A DNA stretch of 39,957 nucleotides. Origin: an uncultured Desulfobulbaceae bacterium. Its GTDB lineage: Bacteria > Desulfobacterota > Desulfobulbia > Desulfobulbales > Desulfobulbaceae. The translations under genes were made by a program, and so were the position numbers. Shown here piece by piece: positions 9,332 through 18,532 of this stretch (its first letter is position 1; every line of letters starts with the position of its first letter). The stretch covers positions 81,599 through 121,555 of the forward strand of contig CAMYLK010000009.1 of NCBI GenBank assembly GCA_947259225.1, read 5' to 3'. The notes beneath the pieces are model-generated. The model was not told where the DNA came from. It did no database searches and saw only the letters and a list, made by a program, of their open reading frames with translations.

Positions 9332-12300
9332 ATGCTGCGTTTTATAAAAAAGCTGGTATTTCTCTGTTGCATCCTGGTCATTTTGACCGCCGGGGTGGCC
9401 GGAGTTGTTTTATACTGGTTCGTGGCGGTTAAGCCGGGCCCAGAGATAGAACTGTCTTATATAGAAGGGATTCTCGGACGGGAAAGCCCTGTTTTCTACC
9501 GGGACGGGTCTGAAAAAATTGGAGTCCTTTTTCAGGACGCGCACCGACAGTATCTCCCATATCACCTGATACCCAAAGAATTTGTCAATGCCATAGTCGC
9601 TGCAGAGGATGATAAGTTTTTTCATCATTTTGGCATTGATATCTTCGGGATAACCAGGGCAATGATTGCCAATATTAAAGCCGGTAAAATAATTCAGGGC
9701 GGTAGCACCATTACGCAGCAAACGGCCAAAAATCTATTTAAACGGGAATCAAGAACATATAAGGCAAAACTCAAAGAACTTCTTCATGCCCTGCGTCTGG
9801 AATATCATTACCCCAAAGAGAAAATACTTGAATTCTATGTAAACCAGTTTTTTGTCAGCGGGAATGGTCATGGCCTCGGAGTTGCAGCCAGATATTATTT
9901 TGATAAGGACGCCAGTGAGCTGACACTCCTTGAGAACGCATTCATTGCCGGCAGCGTAAAACGTCCCAATTATTATAATCCTTTTACAAAATCGACCGAA
10001 GAAGCAGTCGAAAGCGCCCGCAAGAGAGCAAGAAGCAGGGCAGGATATGTTCTCAACAAGATGAGTCGTCTCGGTTACATAAGTGACAGGGAGTACAGGC
10101 AGACTTTAAACAGCGAAATTGTTTTTAAGCGCGGCAGAATGTCTTTTTCATTGAACACAATAATGGATCTTGTGAGAGAAGGTCTTGGATCTGATGAAAT
10201 TACCGAAACACTTGATGAGCATGGGATCAGTAATGTTTCAACCTCCGGCATCAGAATTACGACCACGGTTGACAAGCATCTGCAGGAAGATACGCTCTAT
10301 GCCCTGCGCAAGGAACTTTCCCGCCTTGATGTACGCCTGCGAGGTTATCAGCGGGAGGAGGTACAGCAGGAATATACCAATATAGATTATCCGGGTGATG
10401 CTCTTGTTGAGCCGGGAGCCTTTCTTTTCGGACGCATTGAAGAAATTACCCTGGATCAGGACGGTAACCCCCTCATACGGGTGTCGTTCGGGAAAAATCA
10501 ACCTGAAGGGAAGATTCACAGGCAGGGGCTGGAAAAAATTCTGGAGGCTTTTGTCCGTTTTCAAAGGCAGCGCTGGAGCACAGCCGGTACAAGCGATTTG
10601 CCTGCATTACTTGAACAACTTCATGAAGGGGACAAGGTATATATTAGCGTCCTGGATATGGATCAGACAGGGAACCTCACACTCAGCCTCGAACGTTTTC
10701 CTGAACTTCAGGGGGCGGCGCTCGTTATGGAGAAGGGCGCTATACGTTCCATGGCGGGTGGCATGGAGAACAGATTTTTCAACAGGGCCGTTGATGCGCG
10801 GCGGCTTATGGGGTCTACGTATAAGCCTTTTCTTTTTGCGGCTGCGTTACAGCTAGGTTGGAACCCCACTGACAGGTTGGTAAACCGACGCGATGTATTT
10901 GTTTTTCATGACAAGCCATATTTTCCGCGCCCCGATCATATCAGTCCCCATGATGAAGTATCCCTGAGCTGGACAGGTGTGAATTCTGAAAACTTGGCTG
11001 CAATCTGGCTGCTGTACCACCTTACTGATCACCTGGCTCCTCCGAGGCTGCGTGAAGTTGCTGAATTTCTGGAGCTGGCTCCCCGTGAAAAAAAAGGCCG
11101 TCTGGAGAGTTATGAATATTTCAAGCAGCGCATCCGTGACAGGTTTGGCATAGTTGTTAATCGAGAAAGCCTTATGGAGGCTTCCTATGACAGGGCGGTC
11201 AAAATGCTTGAAACAGATTTTCTTTTTGCTGATCGCCTCCAGGAGTATTTACTGCTCAAGCAGCTTCCTTACGGATTGCATTATGACAAATACGCCGAAG
11301 AAATACATCTTCTCCTCGAAGAGGAAGCTGAACCCGGAGAGGAGTTATCTGAACACGAGGTCAAGGAACTGCAGCTTCGGTTGGATATTCTTGGGAGGAG
11401 TTTTCTGGGTTTGCAGGAGTCAGTGGAAATTTTCCAGCAGCACAAAAAGTTGTATGCCAAAGAAAACCCTTTCCTGGGAGTATTTGACGCACTTGCTTTT
11501 CTGGACAGGGAGAGCGGACCCCTGCAGCCGGAAGGGATATTTTACGAGGATAGCCAGGGACGTCTGGTTTTTTCAATCGGTGAGCCAGATGATGACTGGT
11601 ACGTGGTTTCAGAGGATGAGATTCGATCCAGGATCAAGTGGCTTGATGACAATGAGGTTGATGAATTCTGGGGCAAGGTCCTTCTTGAGGGGTATTTGAG
11701 TTTTTACGCTCACCAGCAGGCAAGCGCTCAGGTGGAACACGAAAAAGAGGAATTGTTCTCGGCCAAACCGTATTCCATGGAGGTACTGAGCGAAGTTCGT
11801 GATTATCGAATAATGGTAGGCTTGCACTATCTGATCCGTCTTGGCCATGAACTCGGAATTGCTACTGAAATGGAACCTGTCCTGTCTTTTCCGTTGGGGT
11901 CCAATGTCATCACCCTTCTTGATGCTGTGCGGCTTTATGAATCCCTGATTACCGGAAAAAATTTCTATTTTGGAGGTGCTTCTGAATCAACGGAGGAGGA
12001 GATGCCTCCCAACGGGTTGGCTATCATTGAACGGATCGATACCGTTGACGGAAAAAATATTTATACAAAGCAGTCAGGTGCTCGAAATGTCCTTGATGTA
12101 CAGATCAGTTCAGCTGTCAGCAATATTCTCCAGAATACTGTCCAGTCCGGTACAGGCAGGTACGCTCATAATAATGTTCGCCTGAAAAGTAGTGACCCGA
12201 AAAGACAGAAAATTATAAAAAAACTGAATCTGCCGGTACCGCTGCTTGGTAAAACCGGGACGGCAAACCAGTTCAGAAATGCCGCCTTTCTCGGTTATGT

Positions 12301-12724
12301 TCCGGTTGTGGCAGCCGGGGATACCGTGGCCCGATTAACCGACGGATACGCAGTTGGAGTGTATGTGGGCTTTGATGATAACAGGAAGATGGTAAGAGGG
12401 TCCACCCATATCACCGGTGCGGCAGGGTCCCTGCCGACCTGGTCGAAGATTGCTGAAAGTATCTTCAACCTTGAAAATCCGGGAGACCATATTGACCTGG
12501 CAGATTTGAGCTTTAACGGACTATCCCTGAGGTATCCTGACTCCAATCAGGTCTTTATACCTGTCGATCCGAAGAATGGGGGCCATTTTATACCGGGCAG
12601 CGATGTGTTTCATTCAGCAGTTCCTCCATCGCTGCCTGCTGTTCTCACCTTTGGCAGTGCAGCTGACGGCGGTCATTTTGAACCGGACCGCCTTTTCCTT
12701 CCTTTTTGGAAGACGCAGCAATGA
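9332..12724 (+). CDS. Class A penicillin-binding protein (transglycosylase-transpeptidase), unusually long
   Basis: This bifunctional murein synthase has one N-terminal membrane anchor (about 7-30) and a GT51 domain: IVAAEDDKFFHHFGIDIFG carries the catalytic Glu near 91, then QGGSTITQQTAKNLF. A linker or OB-like region spans about 320-470. The transpeptidase follows, with the active serine in MGSTYKPF (near 493), SxN in VNSENLAA (near 551) and KTG in LLGKTGTANQF (near 973). In ordinary class A PBPs the SxN and KTG motifs are about 110-130 residues apart; here they are about 420 apart. Roughly 300 extra residues, acidic and probably helical (for example EEEAEPGEELSEHEVKELQL), are inserted in the transpeptidase domain. 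All catalytic motifs are kept, so it is likely active. At 1130 residues it is much longer than the usual 700-850. It stands alone, followed by about 280 bases without a gene. Confidence 0.92.
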   Translation: MLRFIKKLVFLCCILVILTAGVAGVVLYWFVAVKPGPEIELSYIEGILGRESPVFYRDGSEKIGVLFQDAHRQYLPYHLIPKEFVNAIVAAEDDKFFHHFGIDIFGITRAMIANIKAGKIIQGGSTITQQTAKNLFKRESRTYKAKLKELLHALRLEYHYPKEKILEFYVNQFFVSGNGHGLGVAARYYFDKDASELTLLENAFIAGSVKRPNYYNPFTKSTEEAVESARKRARSRAGYVLNKMSRLGYISDREYRQTLNSEIVFKRGRMSFSLNTIMDLVREGLGSDEITETLDEHGISNVSTSGIRITTTVDKHLQEDTLYALRKELSRLDVRLRGYQREEVQQEYTNIDYPGDALVEPGAFLFGRIEEITLDQDGNPLIRVSFGKNQPEGKIHRQGLEKILEAFVRFQRQRWSTAGTSDLPALLEQLHEGDKVYISVLDMDQTGNLTLSLERFPELQGAALVMEKGAIRSMAGGMENRFFNRAVDARRLMGSTYKPFLFAAALQLGWNPTDRLVNRRDVFVFHDKPYFPRPDHISPHDEVSLSWTGVNSENLAAIWLLYHLTDHLAPPRLREVAEFLELAPREKKGRLESYEYFKQRIRDRFGIVVNRESLMEASYDRAVKMLETDFLFADRLQEYLLLKQLPYGLHYDKYAEEIHLLLEEEAEPGEELSEHEVKELQLRLDILGRSFLGLQESVEIFQQHKKLYAKENPFLGVFDALAFLDRESGPLQPEGIFYEDSQGRLVFSIGEPDDDWYVVSEDEIRSRIKWLDDNEVDEFWGKVLLEGYLSFYAHQQASAQVEHEKEELFSAKPYSMEVLSEVRDYRIMVGLHYLIRLGHELGIATEMEPVLSFPLGSNVITLLDAVRLYESLITGKNFYFGGASESTEEEMPPNGLAIIERIDTVDGKNIYTKQSGARNVLDVQISSAVSNILQNTVQSGTGRYAHNNVRLKSSDPKRQKIIKKLNLPVPLLGKTGTANQFRNAAFLGYVPVVAAGDTVARLTDGYAVGVYVGFDDNRKMVRGSTHITGAAGSLPTWSKIAESIFNLENPGDHIDLADLSFNGLSLRYPDSNQVFIPVDPKNGGHFIPGSDVFHSAVPPSLPAVLTFGSAADGGHFEPDRLFLPFWKTQQ

Positions 12725-13007
12725 TGTCGTCGTAAATGTCGTCAGCAACTGTGTCGGATTCTACACTGCCTGCGCCGAATGCTTTCATCTTACGGTGTAC
12801 TTAAGGACGTATCATATTACGAAACTTATGCGCCATTTATTTGACGATTTACGATCAGCCATCTTAAATTTATTCTTTTTGTGAAACCAGTAATTGTAAA
12901 CTTCCAGTTTTTCTGATATTTTTCATTTTTACTCATTAAAAAATCCATATCGGAAATCTTTCATGGATCCGCAAACGACCTATTATCTCTTAACCGGTGA
13001 ATAAACA

Positions 13008-14873
13008 ATGTTGAATTGTAATTTTAGAAAAATATCGTGGTTGCTGCTTATATACCTCAGTATTTTTCTTCTTACCAGTTGTACAGCTCAGAAAAAACCT
13101 GTAAATCGGTATAAAGATAAAGACAGGGTTTCACAACCCGTAGATACCAAACAACGTACTTCTGATAATTCAAAATCTCTGCCAGTGGTCAAGAACATCC
13201 GGCCGGAGATAAACGAAACAGAATTTGAGGAATTTAGTGACGGGGAAAAGGCAGACCTTGCCCCGGATGATATTCTGCCTGCCCTGACACTGGTTGACGA
13301 CCGTATTATTGTTTATGAGAATAAGCTCGAAGCGTGGAATGTAATAATTGCCGAGGCTTTCAAGCTGAATCTGGATGCCGAGCAACAGAGTAAAATAGCT
13401 GCATGTCAACGTCGGATACATGATATTCTCAAAGGCTACAATGAACTCCACGAGATGCTTCTCAAAAAAAGTTCCGGACAGCTCGTAAATAAATCAGGCA
13501 CGGATCAGCTCGTATCAGTGGAACGTAATGATATATCATTTCTCGAAAGCGAGTGTCAGCAGATAATCAAGATCAATCAGCAGTCAGGAGGGTGGATAGC
13601 CGGGACAAAAAATCAGATGCTGGAGGAGAAGGACAAGGAAATTGCTGAGGCCATGACCCGCAATGAGTATCTGCAGGTGATCGATCTTTACGAGCAGCTT
13701 CAGGTGGAAAGTGATCAGGATGTTTCGATGGAGACGATATTTGCATATGGCCAGGCACTGCTTCGTACCGGCAGTGCACGGAAAGCAGAAACTGTCTTCC
13801 TCGATTTGCTTGAAAAAATACGCCGGAATAGCCAGTTAAAAAGAGAGTTTCAGCTGATGAAGCTTATTGCCGACATTAATTTTGGGCAGGAAGAGTACGG
13901 CAGGGCATTTGAGCGTTACGTGGATATTATTAACAGATATGCCGGGTTTGGCGACAATGTGGAATGGGCACGCAGTCAGCAGTCTGTTATTGGCTCCAGA
14001 CAGCAGAAGGGAACAGAAGTCAGGTCCTTTTCCGAGCTGTTAATGGCCTATCTGGCATATAATGCAGAACGTGACGGTTATAATGTTGTTGTCCTGGCCC
14101 GGAATTTTATGGACAGATATCCTGATTCGGCGCAGGTTCCTGTCGCGGCCAGAATTCTGCTTGAATCCGGGGACAAGGCAGAGGCCTGGTTTGCCAGTGT
14201 CATTAGCCATGTCAACCGCCTCAAAGTTGAGAAAAAATATGAGGAAGGGCTTACGCTCATAGAGCAGCTTCCCAGGTTGAAATTGCTGCCCGAAAAGCAG
14301 GAACAACTCAGAATATTGACTGAGGAATTGATTTCAGCACAGTATGAGGAGGCCGAGATTTTGCGCCTGGCCCGTGATAAGGAGCTTCAGGAAACATGGA
14401 ATATGGGGCAGGCCCATCTCAGGGCAAAAGAATATGATCTGGCAATTGAAGTATTCTCTAGCCTGCAGAATACAACCTACAGTGACCGTGCCATAATGCA
14501 GATTGAAGAAGCGGCTCAACTTGCAGCACAAGAGAAGAGAAGAAAAGCTGCAGAGCTCTTTGTCATGGCAAACAGCACAAAAGACCTTGAAAAACGAACT
14601 GAACTTCTCCTCACGTCCCGGGAGTTATTGCTGAGCATCCTTGCAAAATATCCACAGTCGGAACTCGTGGAAAAGGTGAAAAGAAATCTCAGCCGAATTG
14701 AAGAAGAAATTATGGCTATTGATCCAGCCTTGTTGAATTTAAAAACCAATGAAAAGCCCACCGGTAGTTTCGGGTCGGAGTCAGTCCCACCTTCTGCAAC
14801 AGATTATTACATAATGCAGAAGAATGGACAGGTAGACTCATCTGTGCACACCGGTAATGATCTTCAGGAGTAA
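13008..14873 (+). CDS. TPR-rich lipoprotein of unknown function
   Basis: The 621-residue product starts with a lipoprotein signal (ISWLLLIYLSIFLLTSC, Cys near 25). The rest is polar and helical. Residues about 215-300 and 320-395 have TPR-like or tetratricopeptide-type helical pairs (YLQVIDLYEQLQVESDQDV, YGQALLRTGSARKAETVFLD, QEEYGRAFERYVDIINRYAG), and more follow at about 460-550. It is probably an outer-membrane-anchored periplasmic scaffold. GGTGA lies about seven bases before the ATG. The stop is five bases before the next gene, a coiled-coil membrane protein, so the two form an operon and probably one envelope assembly. A candidate promoter (TTGACG at 12841, TAAATT at 12865) lies upstream. 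No known family is recognised with confidence. Confidence 0.8.
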   Translation: MLNCNFRKISWLLLIYLSIFLLTSCTAQKKPVNRYKDKDRVSQPVDTKQRTSDNSKSLPVVKNIRPEINETEFEEFSDGEKADLAPDDILPALTLVDDRIIVYENKLEAWNVIIAEAFKLNLDAEQQSKIAACQRRIHDILKGYNELHEMLLKKSSGQLVNKSGTDQLVSVERNDISFLESECQQIIKINQQSGGWIAGTKNQMLEEKDKEIAEAMTRNEYLQVIDLYEQLQVESDQDVSMETIFAYGQALLRTGSARKAETVFLDLLEKIRRNSQLKREFQLMKLIADINFGQEEYGRAFERYVDIINRYAGFGDNVEWARSQQSVIGSRQQKGTEVRSFSELLMAYLAYNAERDGYNVVVLARNFMDRYPDSAQVPVAARILLESGDKAEAWFASVISHVNRLKVEKKYEEGLTLIEQLPRLKLLPEKQEQLRILTEELISAQYEEAEILRLARDKELQETWNMGQAHLRAKEYDLAIEVFSSLQNTTYSDRAIMQIEEAAQLAAQEKRRKAAELFVMANSTKDLEKRTELLLTSRELLLSILAKYPQSELVEKVKRNLSRIEEEIMAIDPALLNLKTNEKPTGSFGSESVPPSATDYYIMQKNGQVDSSVHTGNDLQE

Positions 14874-14878
14874 AAGTT

Positions 14879-15694
14879 ATGAACAAGAATATGGTTATTT
14901 TTATACTGGTTGTTTTTACCCTCATCGGTTCCATATGGGGTTCTGTGGCCAATAAAAAGAGAATAAACCTGGAGGAGGAACTCAGCAATACTGTCGCCGA
15001 GATGCAGAAACTTTCTGAGTTATCAGGCAAAGAGCACGAACAGGTTTTAGGAAAGACTGCCAGCCTGCAGGACTCTCTTACTGAGAAGGAAAGTCAGTTG
15101 CTCAAGGCCAGAAAGGAACTGGTCTCACTGCGGAAATCATTACAGGCAATCGAATCACAGCTTTCAGCGTGCACATCTTCGCTCCAGGAAACGAACAATA
15201 AAAACCAGGGGCTTCTGCAGGAGGTTCAGGCATCAAAACGCCAGGTTGCAAAAATGGAAGCAGTTATCCAAACACAGAAGGATCAAGCCGCAGCCAGCAA
15301 AGCCAAACCACAGGAACAGGTTGCTGTTCGTGATGATGAACTTGCATCTGCTAAACAGGATAATGAAAAATTTCAATCTCTTCAGGACCAGCTGCAGTCA
15401 GCGTCATTGAATTATGATCAACTTCAGTTGAGTCTGGAAGCTTGTAATGCCCAGATTATTGGATTTGAAAAAATGTTGGAAGACAGGAGTGCCGGTATGG
15501 ATGAAACAGCCCGGGAAATGGACAGATTGAGGATTAATATGGACGTCCTTCTGTCAAAAATATCTGAACAGAAAGACACCCTTCAGGAAATGCAGGAAGA
15601 GAATCGTGAGCTGGTAAAAGAACTGGCCGCAAAAAACGAAGAGATTGCAGACCTGCAGGAAGATGTCATAGGGCAGCCGGTACAGCAGGATTAG
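14879..15694 (+). CDS. Single-pass membrane protein with long coiled coil
   Basis: The 271-residue product has one N-terminal hydrophobic segment (MVIFILVVFTLIGSIWGSVA) and then almost continuous heptad-like helix rich in Gln, Glu, Leu and Lys (LEEELSNTVAEMQKLSELSG, LVKELAAKNEEIADLQEDV). It ends with a short Gln-rich tail. It is probably a periplasmic coiled coil anchored in the inner membrane or by an uncleaved signal. It starts five bases after the TPR lipoprotein gene. The pair may bridge membrane and outer membrane, but that is inference. No enzymatic motif is present, and coiled coils match many unrelated proteins. Confidence 0.75.
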   Translation: MNKNMVIFILVVFTLIGSIWGSVANKKRINLEEELSNTVAEMQKLSELSGKEHEQVLGKTASLQDSLTEKESQLLKARKELVSLRKSLQAIESQLSACTSSLQETNNKNQGLLQEVQASKRQVAKMEAVIQTQKDQAAASKAKPQEQVAVRDDELASAKQDNEKFQSLQDQLQSASLNYDQLQLSLEACNAQIIGFEKMLEDRSAGMDETAREMDRLRINMDVLLSKISEQKDTLQEMQEENRELVKELAAKNEEIADLQEDVIGQPVQQD

Positions 15695-15748
15695 GGTTGG
15701 AGTGGTACATTATTCCTGCTGAAAGGTATTTGCATTATATTCAAATAT

Positions 15749-16123
15749 ATGACAGAACACCTGGTAGAAATACCTGACTGTCTTCAGGTCCCCGATGAGC
15801 CGGCAAGGCGCTGATTCTCTAGCACTGATTTAGACCTGATCGTCTGGTTTTCAGATATCAAAAAGATACTCGGGTTCCAGTTCTGTTACACTGGGATCTC
15901 AGGGAAATACGCACTGACCTGGTCTGAAGACGAAGGGTACCATCATAACCGGATCGATGAGGGTGAAGGCAGGGCCGGTAAGGCTAAAATGAGTCCAATA
16001 CTCCTGCCGCACGGCCCCTTTGATAAGGATAAGGCACTCGTACAGTTTGAAACACAATGCCACACGATTGATCCGGATATTTTCCAAAAAGTTCTCCAGA
16101 GGCTTGCCGCCTATCCCGGATAG
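15749..16123 (+). pseudogene. Small conserved-looking protein interrupted by one in-frame TGA
   Basis: An ATG at 15749 gives MTEHLVEIPDCLQVPDEPAR and then a TGA at 15812-15814. The same frame continues for about 100 codons as FSSTDLDLIVWFSDIKKILG, FQFCYTGISGKYALTWSEDE, GYHHNRIDEGEGRAGKAK, SPILLPHGPFDKDKALVQF and on to a TAG at 16121. The sequence on both sides of the TGA is clearly protein-like, giving 124 codons in total. The simplest reading is a TGG (Trp) to TGA change, since the context is RR-stop-FSS. I do not recognise the family by name. TGA serves as an ordinary stop in other genes of the window. The bases 15695-15748 and 16124-16206 show nothing else. Confidence 0.65.
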
Positions 16124-16206
16124 TGAGGCTTGAACAGCATGTTGTTCATGGAAAAATTTGATAAATCATACTTGTTCTGGATGCTGCATCAGTATTTAAT
16201 AATGAT

Positions 16207-17232
16207 ATGAAGGCATACGTTCTTGAAAGGATTTCTAATCTTGCCAGGAATCCTTCACCTTTGCGGCTCAGAGAATACCCTGTGCCCGTCCCTCGAGAGT
16301 ACGACATTCTGATACGTGTTTCCGCTTGCGGTGTCTGTCATACGGAAATTGATGAAATAGAAGGGAGAGTTTCTGCCATCCTGCCGGTAATCCCCGGGCA
16401 CCAGGCAGTAGGACGGGTTGAAGAAACTGGTTCACAGTCTACAAGGTTCGAGAAGGGAGATCGGGTAGGGGTTGCCTGGATTTTTTCGGCCTGCGGCGAG
16501 TGCGGTCTCTGTGCCAGGGGACTTGAGAACTTATGTTCTGAATTTTGCGGGACCGGGATGCATGTCGATGGAGGGTACGCCGAGTATATGGTCGTCTCCG
16601 AGAAGTTCGCCCATCGTATCCCGGATGTTTTTTCAGACTTTGAAGCAGCCCCTCTCCTCTGTGCAGGTGCAATAGGTTTTCGTTCAATGCAACTTGCAGG
16701 CCTGAATAATGGCGACAATCTCGGTTTAACAGGTTTCGGCGGTTCCGGGCATCTTGTCCTCAAAATGATTCGTTCCAGGTACCCGAAGTCAAAAGTGTTT
16801 GTTTTTGCACGGAATCCCGCTGAGCAGAGCTTTGCAATGGAGTTGGGGGCGTTCTGGGCTGGGGATATTCCAGAGTCAGCACCTGAGCCAATACAGGCGA
16901 TAATTGATACAACACCGGCATGGAAACCGGTGCTTGCTTCACTGGAAAAATTATCCCCCGGTGGTCGGCTGGTCATTAACGCAATCCGGAAAGATAAGCA
17001 TGATCTGAATACGCTCATGGAACTTGATTATGCGAAGCATCTCTGGAAGGAAAAGGAAATAAAATCCGTCGCCAATGTCACACGAAATGATGTGAAACAA
17101 TTTCTGGATTTAGCTTCAGAAATCAATATAAGGCCCCATGTGAAACTGTATCCCTTCGCGGAGGCAAACAGGGCCCTGTATGACCTGAAAACCAGAAAAG
17201 TAAAAGGGTCAAAGGTTTTGCAGGTGGGATAA
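16207..17232 (+). CDS. Zinc-dependent alcohol dehydrogenase (MDR superfamily)
   Basis: The 341-residue product has the full medium-chain dehydrogenase layout. Catalytic zinc ligands are the Cys in CGVCHTEIDE (about 38) and His in IPGHQAVG (about 62), and the structural zinc cluster is CGECGLCARGLENLC (about 96-110). The nucleotide-binding glycine motif is TGFGGSGHLVLKM (about 178-190). It resembles the AdhP-like or 'alcohol dehydrogenase family 2' type rather than glutathione-dependent enzymes, and probably oxidises or reduces simple alcohols and aldehydes with NAD(P). The ATG at 16207 follows an AT-rich leader without a strong ribosome-binding site. It stands alone, convergent with mltG about 200 bases on; that gap shows no gene. 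Confidence 0.92.
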   Translation: MKAYVLERISNLARNPSPLRLREYPVPVPREYDILIRVSACGVCHTEIDEIEGRVSAILPVIPGHQAVGRVEETGSQSTRFEKGDRVGVAWIFSACGECGLCARGLENLCSEFCGTGMHVDGGYAEYMVVSEKFAHRIPDVFSDFEAAPLLCAGAIGFRSMQLAGLNNGDNLGLTGFGGSGHLVLKMIRSRYPKSKVFVFARNPAEQSFAMELGAFWAGDIPESAPEPIQAIIDTTPAWKPVLASLEKLSPGGRLVINAIRKDKHDLNTLMELDYAKHLWKEKEIKSVANVTRNDVKQFLDLASEINIRPHVKLYPFAEANRALYDLKTRKVKGSKVLQVG

Positions 17233-17434
17233 CCTGCGATACAACGAGCAGATTGAAAAAGCATAACGCATCAGGACCCTGTAGAATGAGAAAACCAGAG
17301 GTGGGGTAATTTCTATTCCGTGCGATTTTTTTTCTGTTAATCTGGCAAATTCCAGAGAGTAGACATCCTGCCGCCAAAGCTTTGATAGCGTAAAAATATT
17401 ATCAGCCTGAATAAGTAAGGACAGGCCAGGAAAT

Positions 17435-18532
17435 TCAAGGTTTCCTTTGTTTCTGGTATTTCCGGACAGCTCTGTTGTGTTCTGTCAGGTTTGTAGAAAA
17501 ATAATGGGTGGTATCGTTTTTTGAAACAAAATAGAGATAAGGCGCATCTGCGGGCTTAAGGACAGCTTCAATGGAATCCTTGCCCGGGTTGCAAATGGGA
17601 CCCGGTGGAAGGCCTCTGATCACATACGTATTATACGGTGTTTCAGTTTTTAAATGCTCGCGGGTCAGGTTGCCGTTAAAATCTGAAAGACCGTAAATAA
17701 CTGTCGGGTCAGACTGCAAACGCATATTTTTTTCGAGTCTGTTCTGGAAAACCCTGGCAATCAGAGAACGTTCCCCGGGAGCTGCGGTCTCTTTTTCAAC
17801 AATGGATGCCAGTGTTAAGATCTGATGACGTGATAACTCTGATTCGGATGGCTTTTCGAGATCCTTCCATACGGCAAGAAACCGGCTGACCATCATACGG
17901 ATAAGGAGTTCTTCGGAAATATCACCGCGGGTCAGGACATATGTGTCAGGGAAAAGATAGCCTTCCAGATTATCAACCTGCAGTCCCAATGATGTAATGA
18001 ACTCAGGGTCGCGGGTCAGGCTCAAAAAACGGTCCGGATCCAGCCACTCGCCTTTTTTAAGTATTTGAGCAACCTGACTGACGGACAATCCTTCCGGGAT
18101 GGTAAAAGGGTGATGTATTACATCTCCCTGTTCAAGAAGACGGAGTACCTGGAGCGGGGTCTGCCCGGGCGGAACGCGGTATTCACCAGCGCGCAGATGT
18201 CTGGCAGTGTCCGTGATCCTGGCAAGAATGAGAAAACGGATGTCATCGTCAACTATTCCATGATTTCCCAGAATGGTCTTTATCTGACGGACACCTGCCC
18301 CTTGGGGAATAAGAACTATGAAATCTTCTTTTCCCTGGGCCGGGGTATGGGCATAAGACCATATCCAGCCGGCAACAGATAAACCGGTTAGCAGGAGCAG
18401 AAAAGCTCCCCATTTCACTATCCGTAACAGTGATCGTGAGGATGATGTATCAGGCGGCAACCCGTTTTGCTTTACCGGACCCTGACTTGATTCGTCTGTT
18501 TCTTTTTTTGATTTTTCCGAGTGCAAGCTCAA
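17435..18532 (-). CDS. mltG: Endolytic murein transglycosylase MltG
   Basis: This YceG-like protein has one N-terminal membrane segment ([20 protein letters not shown], about 41-60), a small LysM-like region ([16 protein letters not shown]) and the catalytic domain. The catalytic Glu is in [15 protein letters not shown], followed by [20 protein letters not shown] and the C-terminal [17 protein letters not shown], both hallmarks of the family. It cuts nascent glycan strands at the inner membrane and helps set their length. The listed start is a TTG at 18532, which overlaps lon by 83 bases. A TTG at 18460 (11-base overlap with the lon stop) or a GTG at 18418 (just before the membrane segment) are plausible real starts; none has a good ribosome-binding site. 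It is translated directly after lon. Confidence 0.9.
   Translation of the reverse strand: MSLHSEKSKKETDESSQGPVKQNGLPPDTSSSRSLLRIVKWGAFLLLLTGLSVAGWIWSYAHTPAQGKEDFIVLIPQGAGVRQIKTILGNHGIVDDDIRFLILARITDTARHLRAGEYRVPPGQTPLQVLRLLEQGDVIHHPFTIPEGLSVSQVAQILKKGEWLDPDRFLSLTRDPEFITSLGLQVDNLEGYLFPDTYVLTRGDISEELLIRMMVSRFLAVWKDLEKPSESELSRHQILTLASIVEKETAAPGERSLIARVFQNRLEKNMRLQSDPTVIYGLSDFNGNLTREHLKTETPYNTYVIRGLPPGPICNPGKDSIEAVLKPADAPYLYFVSKNDTTHYFSTNLTEHNRAVRKYQKQRKP

Noticed and set aside
15812..15814. TGA read as Trp or Sec through a changed genetic code
   Set aside because: TGA ends several intact genes in the window (kinase, PBP, HD protein), and TGG is used for Trp everywhere else.
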